From Candidatus Tiamatella incendiivivens (GTDB taxonomy: Archaea > Thermoproteota > Thermoprotei_A > Sulfolobales > Acidilobaceae), in assembly GCA_015522635.1 (NCBI GenBank), contig WALW01000027.1, forward strand, positions 62,001-126,000: a stretch of 64,000 nt of DNA, written 5' to 3'. This document shows positions 26,301 through 34,762 of the stretch, piece after piece. The number at the start of each line of letters is the position of its first letter. Positions within the stretch are counted from its first letter, which is position 1. A program made the translations under genes and the position numbers. The notes below the pieces were generated by a model. The model searched no databases. It worked only from the letters and a program-made list of their open reading frames with translations, and was not told the DNA's origin.

Positions 26301-27170
26301 ATGGTGTATAAATTGGTATGGAAGGCGAGATACGGGCTAGTCTATTCTATACTTGATTTAGCTGGTAAAGGTATAGCAAGTAGTTTATCTAAGCTTCTTG
26401 GTGATGTAGAGTCTGTTGAATGCCAAAGCGATCCTTGCTCGGAGGCATACTTTATTCCTAGCATCAACTCCTATCTTGTAGGTTTCTCCCAGGATGTGAT
26501 ATACTTTGATTTTCTCGACAAATTCTTCGATGTAGAAAGCTATGTATTTCTCTCAAGACATAAAGCTGAAACGGGAAGGAAGAGCTTAACAGTGCATCAC
26601 ACTGGAAACCCTCTACCCCAAGCCAGCCATGGAGGAAACCCGTTAGAGCTTTCTATTTCAAGTTCCCATATGGCAAAGAAACTGTTATCCATACTCTTCA
26701 GAAAAACCAGGGAAGCAGGACTTTCAGACGAGTATGAAGTTACTCTAGAAGCCACTCATCATGGCCCGACCAGTTTATCCACACCGTTAACATTTATTGA
26801 AATAGGTAGCACAGATGATGAATGGAGAGACCCTCGTGCTAGGAGGGTTATAGCTGAGACAGTGATTCAAGCCTTACAAGATATAATCAAACCTGATTAC
26901 TGTGTACCTGTAGCAGGATATGGGGGCGGTCATTATCCAATTAAACACACAAGAATTCATTTGCAGGAACATTACTGTTATGGTCATATTCTCGCTAAAT
27001 ACGCTTTTTCTAACGGTGTCAACCCTGATGTAATACGTCAAAGTATACTGAAAAATCATCCAAGACCTGTAGAGCTAGCTATTATAGAGAAAAAATCGCT
27101 TAAATCGCAGATCAGGAAAGACCTCGTCTCTATTTTTGAAGAACTAGATATCAAGTACAAGTATGTTTAA
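26301..27170 (+). CDS. dtdA: D-aminoacyl-tRNA deacylase, archaeal type
   Basis: Zinc-dependent quality-control enzyme (DtdA/GEK1) releasing D-amino acids from tRNA. Seen: VYSILDLAGKGIA at the N-terminus, SLTVHHTGNPLPQASHGGNPL, EVTLEATHHGPTSL and GYGGGHYPIKHT, which carry the conserved His and Gly residues. Length 289 is normal. A T-rich TATA element near 26272-26280 would place the transcript start almost at ATG 26301, so translation may be leaderless; TTG 26313, six bases after GGTG, is an alternative. The gene ends about ten bases before the convergent tRNA-Cys gene. Confidence 0.93.
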   Translation: MVYKLVWKARYGLVYSILDLAGKGIASSLSKLLGDVESVECQSDPCSEAYFIPSINSYLVGFSQDVIYFDFLDKFFDVESYVFLSRHKAETGRKSLTVHHTGNPLPQASHGGNPLELSISSSHMAKKLLSILFRKTREAGLSDEYEVTLEATHHGPTSLSTPLTFIEIGSTDDEWRDPRARRVIAETVIQALQDIIKPDYCVPVAGYGGGHYPIKHTRIHLQEHYCYGHILAKYAFSNGVNPDVIRQSILKNHPRPVELAIIEKKSLKSQIRKDLVSIFEELDIKYKYV

Positions 27171-27179
27171 ATGTGTGGA

Positions 27180-27284
27180 TGGAGCCGGGGCCGGGATTCG
27201 AACCCGGGGAAAACGGGTCTCCGCGATGGGTTAATAGCCGGAAGCTCTGCAGCCCGCCGCCTTGGACCGCTCGGCCACCCCGGC
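27180..27284 (-). tRNA. tRNA-Cys (GCA) with 28-nt intron
   Basis: The minus strand folds into a full cloverleaf: acceptor GCCGGGG/CCCCGGC, D arm with GAGCGGTCCAAGG, anticodon stem GCGGG/CCCGT, loop CTGCAGA with anticodon GCA, T arm CCGGG-TTCGAAT-CCCGG, and U73, the cysteine identity base. CCA is encoded at 27182-27180. A 28-base intron (27246-27219) interrupts the anticodon loop at the canonical 37/38 position. The mature tRNA is 74 nt plus CCA. Confidence 0.93.
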
Positions 27285-27361
27285 TTCCACCTTCTTTAGG
27301 CTTTGCTCCTGGTCTTTATTTTATTTACCTCCAATCTACCATTATGGCTTGGAGAGATTCC

Positions 27362-28360
27362 ATGGTACTTATTATAGATATATTGAATAGTATAGGAAAA
27401 GAGGTTTATGACAGACAACTCAAGAGTAGTCTAATTGACAAGTGTGTTCAAAGTAAAATAGAGGATCTGAAAGTTCTCATACCTGGTTGCGGTGCACTAG
27501 GATCCGTTATAAGCGAAATATTAGTAAGGCTTGGTGTGCGTAAATTTAGAATTATCGACTTTGATTTTATCGAGCCATCTAACTATCCTAGAACTCAAAG
27601 TATAGGTCTACTGGATTCGTTAGGTAGAATTCCTAAAGTTATTGCGTGCGAGTCTCTCCTAAGAAGAATAAATCCATTCGTAGAAATCGAATCTATCTAC
27701 GGGTGGATATCACCTTTGAACGCGGAGTCTTTGGTTGATGGAATAGATATAGTTATGGACGGTCTTGACAATTTGAAAACTAGATCATTTATATCTAGAG
27801 CTGCATGGGTTAAGGATGTGCCTTACATTTACTCTGGCGTATCTGACTATTATTACAATGTTATTCCACTGATACCGGGGAAAACCCCGTGTTTTGATTG
27901 TATATTTACTGTACCCGAAAGAGAGGAAGGAGGTATTCCTGTACTTGCACCTACGGTATATACTGCTGCTGCGACAGCAGTGATGATCTTACTCAGTATA
28001 GTAAAAGGTATCGTGGAGCCTAATATGATTATAGGCGATGCCTTCAATTTTTCCGTAGACAAAATTGCAGTTTCAATGGACCAGTGTGAGTGCAATTTTC
28101 CTATCAAGAATTCTAGATCCTGTATCATAGAGAATATTGGAGACAAACTAGCCTTATTTACGAGTGGAATACACCCCTTTAACCTAAGACATTTATTAAG
28201 AAATGAATGTACAGTAATCAATAACGATAAGTGGGTTTCATTACTAACCTGCGGGCCTGAAATTCTCTCAATCTATAGAGACAGTACTGTAATATGTGAA
28301 AAAGGCAATTGCAGCCAAAGTTTGAATTATATTGCTGGGAAGCTAGGATGCCTGTTATAG
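27362..28360 (+). CDS. E1-like adenylyltransferase (ThiF/MoeB/UbaA family)
   Basis: ATP-dependent activator of ubiquitin-like sulfur carriers or SAMPs. The N-terminal Rossmann motif LIPGCGALGSVISEIL is followed by RIIDFDFIEPSNYPRTQ, with the nucleotide-binding Asp and Arg, and DGLDNLKTRSFI. Zinc ligands are CFDC and CEC. Likely roles are molybdenum cofactor, tRNA thiolation or protein samp-ylation. The frame extends back across the tRNA gene, but ATG 27362 has GGAGAG five bases upstream and begins the homologous region. The C-terminal ~85 residues are not recognised. The gene overlaps the DUF429 gene by 13 bases. Confidence 0.85.
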   Translation: MVLIIDILNSIGKEVYDRQLKSSLIDKCVQSKIEDLKVLIPGCGALGSVISEILVRLGVRKFRIIDFDFIEPSNYPRTQSIGLLDSLGRIPKVIACESLLRRINPFVEIESIYGWISPLNAESLVDGIDIVMDGLDNLKTRSFISRAAWVKDVPYIYSGVSDYYYNVIPLIPGKTPCFDCIFTVPEREEGGIPVLAPTVYTAAATAVMILLSIVKGIVEPNMIIGDAFNFSVDKIAVSMDQCECNFPIKNSRSCIIENIGDKLALFTSGIHPFNLRHLLRNECTVINNDKWVSLLTCGPEILSIYRDSTVICEKGNCSQSLNYIAGKLGCLL

Positions 28361-28917
28361 TTAGCGGTATCGATTTATCAGCTAACCCGAGGAAGAGGAG
28401 TGGCATATGTATTATAGCTAATGGAGTTTTATCATCTTGTATTAAGAAACCAAAAGATTCCGAGATAATAGATTTTATATACTCTATGGGGAAGCCAAGG
28501 GTAGTAGCTATAGATGCTCCTTTATCTATAGTTGATAAAGGCTTTCGGGACGTAGAACGGCTTTTGATCAAAGACGGATTCAAACTCTTACCCTTAGGGT
28601 TAGAAGGAATGAAGAGACTAGCTGAACGTGCGATTCGTTTGAAAAATATATTCGAGAAAGAAGGGATTACAGCCCTAGAAACCCACCCTAGAAGTGCATT
28701 TATCTCAGCTGGGTGCTACTGGGAAAATATTAGTTTCACCGGCTGCCTTGCAAGGTACGTTAAGCTAGAAAGTAACCTAAACCTGAAAAACAAGGATATT
28801 CGAGATGCAGCAATCGCAGCTTGTGTTGCTTGGATGTACCTGAATAAAAAGACGCTGGCCTATAAGTCCTCTGGGGATTCTATCTATTTATTGCCTAGAC
28901 TGAACACGAAAATATGA
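28348..28917 (+). CDS. DUF429 family predicted RNase H-fold nuclease
   Basis: A 189-residue protein beginning VIVSGIDLSANPRKRSGICI, matching the DUF429 N-terminal strand with its Asp, then VVAIDAPLSI and TALETHPRSAF. The acidic residues could form an RNase H-like metal site. The start ATG 28348 overlaps the end of the E1-like gene and is preferred to the out-of-family upstream start at 28309. Its cellular role is unknown. Confidence 0.75.
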   Translation: MPVIVSGIDLSANPRKRSGICIIANGVLSSCIKKPKDSEIIDFIYSMGKPRVVAIDAPLSIVDKGFRDVERLLIKDGFKLLPLGLEGMKRLAERAIRLKNIFEKEGITALETHPRSAFISAGCYWENISFTGCLARYVKLESNLNLKNKDIRDAAIAACVAWMYLNKKTLAYKSSGDSIYLLPRLNTKI

Positions 28918-28933
28918 AAATGACGATGTCAAG

Positions 28934-28941
28934 TTATATAG
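28934..28941 (+). promoter_or_regulatory. TATA box of the HMG-CoA reductase gene
   Basis: TTATATAG is centred about 25 bases before GTG 28963. This places the transcription start at or next to that codon, so the mRNA may be leaderless. Confidence 0.55.
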
Positions 28942-28962
28942 TATTGAGAGGTGCACATAGAA

Positions 28963-30240
28963 GTGCCTGTTAAGAATTCACGTATATCCGGCTTCTATAA
29001 GAAAACTATCAAAGATAGAACTAAGATAGTGAAAGACCTTATAGGACTCTCCGAAGAGGAAGTTAAAATCCTTCATTCTTGGGGAAACCTAGATCCTAAA
29101 ATAGCTGATGCCATGATAGAAAATGTGATAGGGGCTATGACTTATCCTTTCGCGATTGTAACCAATTTCAAAGTAAATACCAAGGATTACCTCATTCCCA
29201 TGGTGATAGAGGAATCATCTGTTGTAGCAGCAGCAAGTAACGCTGCTCGAGTCATGAGAAGAGATGGGGGAATAAAAGCTGTTACAACAGGGTCTGTTAT
29301 GATTAGTCAAATACAACTTGTCAATGTTAAAGCTCCATACTACGCTAAAATGAAGATCATTGAACATAAAGATGAAATCCTCAAGTTAGCCAATGACCAA
29401 GATCCCGTTTTAGTAAAGCATGGCGGTGGAGCTAAGGATATAGAGGTTAGGGTTATTGACAGTCCTCAAGGACCAATGGTTATAACCCATCTTATTGTAG
29501 ATGTTAGAGATGCTATGGGAGCCAATGCTGTAAACACTATGGCTGAGAAGGTTGCTCCGTTGATCGAGAAAATAACTGGCGGTAAGGTATATCTTAGGAT
29601 ACTAACTAATCTTGCAGAGAAAAGATTAGCTCGGGCTTGGGTTAAAGTTTATAGAGAAGACATAGGCGGAGAAGAGGTTGTTGACGGTATCGTAACGGCG
29701 TCAAACTTTGCTTGGGCAGATCCGTATAGAGCAGCAACCCACAATAAGGGTATTATGAATGGGGTAATAGCTGTTGCACTTGCCACTGGACAAGATCACA
29801 GGGCTCTCGAGGCAGGGGCACATGCTTATGCCGCAAGAAATGGGGTATATATGCCGCTTTCAATATGGGAAAAAGACGAATACGGAAATCTTGTTGGAAG
29901 CCTAGAACTTCCTATAGCTGTAGGTTTAGTAGGAGGAGCTGTGAAAGTTCATCCAGCAGTTAGATTAGCCATAAAAATACTTGGAGTTGAAACATCACAA
30001 GAACTATCTGAAATAATGGCAGCTGTCGGACTAGCCCAGAATTTTGCAGCGTTGAAAGCTTTAGCAACCGAAGGTATTCAAAAGGGACATATGAAGCTTC
30101 ACGCTAAAAATATTGCAATTATGGCTGGTGCCTCTCCTGAGCTTGCTGATAAGATAGCAAACATAATGGTTTCTGAGGGAAAAGTTAGGTTTGATAGGGC
30201 TAAAGAATTATTGGAAGAGATGGGGCATAGCTCTAGTTAA
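28963..30240 (+). CDS. hmgA: HMG-CoA reductase, class II
   Basis: Reduces HMG-CoA to mevalonate for archaeal lipids. The motifs are those of the class II (Pseudomonas mevalonii/Archaeoglobus type) enzyme, not the class I form usual in crenarchaea: IGAMTYPFAIVTNF, PMVIEESSVVAAASNAAR with the catalytic Glu, THNKGIMNGVIAVALATGQ with the Lys, and AGAHAYAARNG. About 425 residues is right for class II. The start is GTG 28963, nine bases after GGTG and about 25 bases from the TATA box; GTG 28951 is an alternative. It converges with, and overlaps by 33 bases, a gene that looks like a shrunken class I reductase. Confidence 0.93.
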   Translation: MPVKNSRISGFYKKTIKDRTKIVKDLIGLSEEEVKILHSWGNLDPKIADAMIENVIGAMTYPFAIVTNFKVNTKDYLIPMVIEESSVVAAASNAARVMRRDGGIKAVTTGSVMISQIQLVNVKAPYYAKMKIIEHKDEILKLANDQDPVLVKHGGGAKDIEVRVIDSPQGPMVITHLIVDVRDAMGANAVNTMAEKVAPLIEKITGGKVYLRILTNLAEKRLARAWVKVYREDIGGEEVVDGIVTASNFAWADPYRAATHNKGIMNGVIAVALATGQDHRALEAGAHAYAARNGVYMPLSIWEKDEYGNLVGSLELPIAVGLVGGAVKVHPAVRLAIKILGVETSQELSEIMAAVGLAQNFAALKALATEGIQKGHMKLHAKNIAIMAGASPELADKIANIMVSEGKVRFDRAKELLEEMGHSSS

Positions 30241-30912
30241 TTTCAATGCGAATATCATAGTCTCTCTTAACTTCTTTTCATAACAGTAGAGCTGCGGGTT
30301 TTCTTTGCTAGTGATTATTTTTGCAATATCAAGTATCGTTGGGTTTATTTTGAATAAAACGTCATCCACTTCTAATAGTTCTTGTATGCCCTGAGATATG
30401 CAGTGAACATTTGAACCGTTCATACATACAATTATTCTTTCTACCTTCAATGCAGAGGCAATTGCAAATGAGAATAGAAATATTTTGAAAGCTGGGAGAT
30501 TAATTGCATATTGTAAAAGATCACCCGTACTGATGTTCTCTATATTCATTTTTTCAGAATCATACTTTGCCTCTGCTAATTTCATGGCAATATTGCTTAT
30601 CATACTTGTTACATAGGCTAGCGGGATATATGTTTTCTTGTTATTGCCACCTACCCGGTAATGAAAAGGTCCAACAACTATTAAGGGAATCTGAAGTGTC
30701 CCAATTATTCCACGCCTTATATCCTGTGGGATGACTTCAAAATCTATTATACCAGACGCTACTGAGGATAGATTTACATCTTCTATTTTCTCTATTATTG
30801 CCCTTCTGATGAGGACTTCTGCATTTCCATTATTGGCCTCTAAAAAATACATTTCTCTTTTACTTGTGGAAAAGTGTTTAGAGAGAATGCTGTTAATATT
30901 GACAGACTTCAT
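30208..30912 (-). CDS. Degenerate class I HMG-CoA reductase-like protein
   Basis: A 234-residue protein whose residues 35-112 resemble the substrate-binding start of class I HMG-CoA reductase: RRAIIEKIEDVNLSSVASG, IIDFE, then GTLQIPLIVVGPF and YIPLA. Class I enzymes have ENxIGxxQIPxGVAGP and IPLATTEG there; here the catalytic Glu of TTEG is gone (AYVTSM). A later STGDLLQYAIN recalls TGDAMGMN, and MNGSNVHC may correspond to SGNxCxDKKP without its Lys. The NADPH-binding insert is missing. It is the last gene of the synthase-thiolase-DUF35 operon, 18 bases downstream of DUF35. It cannot be an active reductase; it is a relic or a pseudoenzyme. Homology is my inference. Confidence 0.6.
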   Translation of the reverse strand: MKSVNINSILSKHFSTSKREMYFLEANNGNAEVLIRRAIIEKIEDVNLSSVASGIIDFEVIPQDIRRGIIGTLQIPLIVVGPFHYRVGGNNKKTYIPLAYVTSMISNIAMKLAEAKYDSEKMNIENISTGDLLQYAINLPAFKIFLFSFAIASALKVERIIVCMNGSNVHCISQGIQELLEVDDVLFKINPTILDIAKIITSKENPQLYCYEKKLRETMIFALKLTRAMPHLFQ

Positions 30913-30930
30913 ATTTAACGCACTCTTATT

Positions 30931-31341
30931 TCATCTTTGACTTATAGCTGGCCTAAACTTGTATCCATACTGAATTAGTCCGGCAGTCCGGTCTTCCCTG
31001 ATTTTCCTCACGACTGCTTCAACTTCCATTCCTTCACTGATTTCCCCAGGTGAGATATCAGTTACTTGAGCTATAATCTTCGTGCCTCTCAAGTCTATTA
31101 GTCCTATTATTAGAGGTGTTTGAAGTTTGTAGCCTTCAGGCGGATTATATGATACTGTATAGGTTAACAGTCTACCTTTCCTTGGAAGGTTTACTGGCTC
31201 TATGTTGCCAGAGCCGCAATAAGGACATGTGTTTTGCGGAGGGAAGAAGATTTTCCCGCAACTCTTGCATTTTCCTCCTATTAGTCTGTAGTAACTTATT
31301 CTATTCCTCCAATATATTGGGACAGAATACTCCATTGACAA
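30931..31341 (-). CDS. DUF35 zinc-ribbon/OB-fold acyl-CoA-binding protein
   Basis: A 136-residue DUF35 (ChsH2-like) protein. The zinc ribbon is GGKCKSCGKIFFPPQNTCPYCGS split over two CxxC pairs, followed by an OB fold (GRLLTYTVSYNPPEGY, LIIGLIDL). In archaea a DUF35 protein bridges acetoacetyl-CoA thiolase and HMG-CoA synthase in one complex that channels the intermediate; the three genes are adjacent here in that order. It starts seven bases after the thiolase stop. Confidence 0.93.
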   Translation of the reverse strand: MSMEYSVPIYWRNRISYYRLIGGKCKSCGKIFFPPQNTCPYCGSGNIEPVNLPRKGRLLTYTVSYNPPEGYKLQTPLIIGLIDLRGTKIIAQVTDISPGEISEGMEVEAVVRKIREDRTAGLIQYGYKFRPAISQR

Positions 31342-31347
31342 GGGACT

Positions 31348-32469
31348 TCACCTCCTACCTATAAGTATTCCGGAGGCATTAGATCCTAATCCGTTAATTC
31401 CTAGTATCATAGCTTCTTTAGCTTCAGGCATTTGTATTTGGAATGTTCCTGAAAGGATTCCTGAAAGTTCAGCAACTTGATATATACCTGTTGCACCAAA
31501 TGGATGACCTCTAGCTTTCAAGCCGCCAGTAATATTCATAGGGATATCACCGTCTCTGTCGAAAAAACCTTGGTTGGCTAAATCTACGGATTTGCCTTTC
31601 TCAGCTAATCCGATTGATTCTATCATTAGATAGGGAGTTATTGTGAATTGATCTGTTACATCATAGATATCTATTGATAGATCGCATCCATTTTCATTCT
31701 TTATCTTAGAGTATACCCGGCGGACAGCAGGGAAATCTAGTAAATCCTCTTTGTGGGTCACCGGCATCGCATCGGTTGAACTGTAGGCGTATTTTATTTC
31801 TGCGAGTGCAGAGTTCGGGTTTCTAGTTATTAGAACCGCACTAGCTCCATCTACTAGTGGGTAACTATCTAGCAGTGTTATTGGTTCGCTTATTATGTTA
31901 GCCTTAACAACAGAGTCCTGATCTACTGGGAATCGTAGAGCAGCATATGGGTTATCTGCCGCGTTTTTATGCATAAGAGCAGGCCAGTACGCTAGTTCTT
32001 TATGCGTCTTATCATATCTCTTCATATACTCTTTCATGGCCAACGCGTGTAGTGATGCATGGCCAACGCCCATATACGCCTCATATTCGCTATCAAATAC
32101 TTTACTTATTTCCTTGTACATTCTAGCTGCAATGAATTCTGTAGTCTTCTCGGCTCCTATGACTAGAATGTTGTCATACATGCCTCCTGCCAGTAATCTG
32201 AACGCTATTAGTACAGAGTTATGGCCAGAAGTCTCACCAGTTTCTACTCTTATTGCTGGAACTCCAGTGAAACCTGATATTTCAGTTACCTTAGAAGCAA
32301 GGTCAAGTTGGCCTATCGAACTTGCAGAGAACAATGATGAAACTATAATCATATCGGGCTTAACTAAGCCTTCCATATCATTCAAAGCATCTGAGACGAG
32401 ATTATATATACTCTTATAGTACGATCTTCCAAGTTTAGTCATTCCATACGACTTAACATAAACTCCCAT
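31348..32469 (-). CDS. Thiolase-fold protein of the mevalonate cluster
   Basis: A 373-residue thiolase-fold protein. The context, between HMG-CoA synthase and DUF35, indicates acetoacetyl-CoA formation from acetyl-CoA. The C-terminal catalytic His is present in GGLKARGHPFGATG. The expected nucleophilic Cys, in the motif VEAACASG, is replaced by Glu79 in VETGETSG. The C-terminal Cys-containing motif is also absent (GINGLGSNASG). It may therefore have lost thiolase chemistry, serve as a scaffold, or act like the Cys-less aldolase Ltp2, which also pairs with a DUF35 partner. The gene begins 14 bases after the synthase stop. Confidence 0.88.
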   Translation of the reverse strand: MGVYVKSYGMTKLGRSYYKSIYNLVSDALNDMEGLVKPDMIIVSSLFSASSIGQLDLASKVTEISGFTGVPAIRVETGETSGHNSVLIAFRLLAGGMYDNILVIGAEKTTEFIAARMYKEISKVFDSEYEAYMGVGHASLHALAMKEYMKRYDKTHKELAYWPALMHKNAADNPYAALRFPVDQDSVVKANIISEPITLLDSYPLVDGASAVLITRNPNSALAEIKYAYSSTDAMPVTHKEDLLDFPAVRRVYSKIKNENGCDLSIDIYDVTDQFTITPYLMIESIGLAEKGKSVDLANQGFFDRDGDIPMNITGGLKARGHPFGATGIYQVAELSGILSGTFQIQMPEAKEAMILGINGLGSNASGILIGRR

Positions 32470-32483
32470 TCCATATCACCATG

Positions 32484-33542
32484 TTAGACTATGCGTGTAA
32501 TTATGTTCCTATACTTAGTATACAAAGCGTAATCCACCGTCTTCTTTCTAACTAGGTAGTCATCGACTGTTAGGGCTTTATCTTTTCTATTCACTACGCC
32601 TTCACTAACGACTATGCTGTAGGCATCGCTTCCCGCTCCACTACCAAATGGAGCTACAAGTATTCGTTGACCTGGTTTTGCTTGGTCGAGAACCCTAGCT
32701 AGGCCTAGTAGAGCACTTCCGTTATACGTATTTCCTATGAATGGTGTTACTAAGCCTGGAGTAATTTTTTCCTTAGGGAATCCTAACATTTTACCTACCT
32801 TAAGAGGGAACCTTCCGTTAGGTTGATGGAAGATTGCATAGTCGAAGTCTTCTTGCTTCAAGTCAAGAGTTTCCATTAATATTCTAACAGAATTTACAAT
32901 ATGATGGAAATATGCAGGCTCTCCTGTAAAGCCTTCTCCATGCAGAGGATAGGGTTGTAGTGCCCTTCTCCAAAAGTCAGGGGTGTCTGTTACATATGTA
33001 TAGGATCCTTCAATGATAGCTGCCTCAGTTCCATCAGGTTTTCCTATAACAAAAGCTGCTCCTCCGCTGCTTGCAGTGAATTCGAGAACATCCCCTGGAT
33101 TTGCTTGTGCTGTATCACTACCTATTGCTAGGCCATATTTTATGAGGCCTCCTAGTGCCATGCCTATTACAGCCCTGAAAGCTTCGCTTCCCGCTCTACA
33201 GGCAAATTCTAAATCCGAGGCCATTGTCGATGGGGTTATACCTAATGCTTCTGCTATTATAGTAGCACTGGGTTTCACAGCATAGGGTTTTGACTCGCTT
33301 CCAAACATGACGGCGCCAATCTCCTTCGAATCAATCATTGATCTTTTCAACGCATTATAAGCAGCTTCAAGTCCTATGGTAAGTGAATCCTCATCCGGTC
33401 CATCAACACTTTTTTCTCTAACATTTAGGCTGGCTGAGACGCCTTTATGCCAACCCCATATTCGAGTTATTTCACTCATAGGAAGCCTGTATCGGGGGAT
33501 ATATGCTCCCCAACCGTAGATTGCGGCAGGATCGTGTAGCAA
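32484..33542 (-). CDS. HMG-CoA synthase
   Basis: Condenses acetoacetyl-CoA with acetyl-CoA to HMG-CoA. The N-terminus IYGWGAYIPRYRLPMSEI is typical of archaeal enzymes; the nucleophilic Cys is in DLEFACRAGSEAF, and the His and Asn of the active site are in YAIFHQPNGRFPLKVGK and GNTYNGSALLGLA. I start at TTG 33542, six bases after GGTG, giving about 352 residues; the GTG at 33551 overlaps that site. It leads the mevalonate operon of synthase, thiolase-fold protein, DUF35 and the class I reductase-like gene. Confidence 0.95.
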   Translation of the reverse strand: MLHDPAAIYGWGAYIPRYRLPMSEITRIWGWHKGVSASLNVREKSVDGPDEDSLTIGLEAAYNALKRSMIDSKEIGAVMFGSESKPYAVKPSATIIAEALGITPSTMASDLEFACRAGSEAFRAVIGMALGGLIKYGLAIGSDTAQANPGDVLEFTASSGGAAFVIGKPDGTEAAIIEGSYTYVTDTPDFWRRALQPYPLHGEGFTGEPAYFHHIVNSVRILMETLDLKQEDFDYAIFHQPNGRFPLKVGKMLGFPKEKITPGLVTPFIGNTYNGSALLGLARVLDQAKPGQRILVAPFGSGAGSDAYSIVVSEGVVNRKDKALTVDDYLVRKKTVDYALYTKYRNIITRIV

Positions 33543-33638
33543 GCTGTCCACCCTTTATGCAGTTGTCTAAAATTCATTAGACAGAAACCTACATAAAAAC
33601 TTAAACTTGACGGAAAAGAGTATAATCGCTTATATGGA

Positions 33639-34748
33639 TTAATCGTATAACCAGCAAGCGACTTTTCTTCCAGGCTTTACCTCCTTAAAGGGAGGTTTGT
33701 CTTTCGGGCATTTTTCAGCCAACTTAGACCTACCTTCTTGGCCACCAACTGATCTATTATAGTAGACGCATCTTGGATGGAACCTGCAACCGGGAGGTAT
33801 ATGAATAGCACTCGGTACTTCACCTATAATTGGCACTTCTCTTATTTTCTTCCTATTCTCAGGGTTGGGATCAGGTATAGCGGCAACTAGAGCCTTAGTA
33901 TATGGGTGTAAGGGATCTGAAATTATTTCCCTAGCCTCACCTAATTCAACTATTTTACCTAGATACATGACGGCTATTCTATTACATACGTATCTAGCAA
34001 CAGCCAAGTCGTGAGTGATAAAAATATATGAAAGCCCTATATCATGCTTTAACTCATTGAACAATTCAAGTACTTCGGCTCTAATTGATACATCTAACAT
34101 TGAAACAGGCTCGTCTGCAATTACCAGACGTGGGTTTAGAATAATAGCGCGTGCAATCGCAACTCTTTGCCTTTGACCTCCACTAAGCTGATGTGGGTAT
34201 CTATCAATAAAATCTTCAGCCGGTGTCAACCTAACCTTCTCAAGAACTCTAATTATCATCTCTTCTTTTTCTTCTCGAGTCGAAGCTACCTTGTGGACAT
34301 CTATCGCTTCAGCAATAACGTTTCGAATCCTATAGCGTGGGTTCATGCTTCCATAGGGGTCTTGGTAAACTATTTGTAGATCCCTTCTTAGAGGCTTGAA
34401 TTTTTTCTGAGGAATAGTTACTAAATCGACTGTCTCACCAGAATCTATGTCAACTCTGTCTTCTCTAAGATCGTCTAGGACAGATTTACTAGGTTTGAAT
34501 TTTATAGAACCGTCTGTAACTGGGACTAATCTAAGTATAGCTTTTCCTGTAGTTGTTTTTCCACAACCACTCTCGCCCACAAGACAGAAAGTCTCTCTTT
34601 CATGGACTTCAAACGAGATACCGTCTACTGCATGAACATATAACTTTGCCTTGCCCCTCAGATTATCAATAAAGCCTTGTGAAACAGGAAACCATACTTT
34701 AAGATCATTAACTTCAAGGATTTTTTCTCCTATATTTGTGGTATACAT
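33639..34748 (-). CDS. Peptide-type ABC transporter ATPase (DppF/OppF-like)
   Basis: ATP-binding subunit. Walker A is GESGCGKTT, the Q-loop region is LQIVYQDPYGSMNPRY, the ABC signature LSGGQRQRVAIARA, and Walker B LVIADEP, with a switch His in ITHDLAVA. The C-terminal oligopeptide-transporter domain has CRFHPRC and CPKDKPPF, which in relatives bind an iron-sulfur cluster. ATG 34748 has GAGGTG seven bases upstream; an upstream TTG at 34766 overlaps dppD. Last gene of the operon. Confidence 0.93.
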   Translation of the reverse strand: MYTTNIGEKILEVNDLKVWFPVSQGFIDNLRGKAKLYVHAVDGISFEVHERETFCLVGESGCGKTTTGKAILRLVPVTDGSIKFKPSKSVLDDLREDRVDIDSGETVDLVTIPQKKFKPLRRDLQIVYQDPYGSMNPRYRIRNVIAEAIDVHKVASTREEKEEMIIRVLEKVRLTPAEDFIDRYPHQLSGGQRQRVAIARAIILNPRLVIADEPVSMLDVSIRAEVLELFNELKHDIGLSYIFITHDLAVARYVCNRIAVMYLGKIVELGEAREIISDPLHPYTKALVAAIPDPNPENRKKIREVPIIGEVPSAIHIPPGCRFHPRCVYYNRSVGGQEGRSKLAEKCPKDKPPFKEVKPGRKVACWLYD

Positions 34749-34762
34749 ACGTTTACACCTCT

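Noticed and set aside
27173-27361. Long N-terminal extension of the E1-like protein
   Set aside because: The extension is the antisense of the tRNA-Cys gene, and ATG 27362 has a proper binding site and homology.
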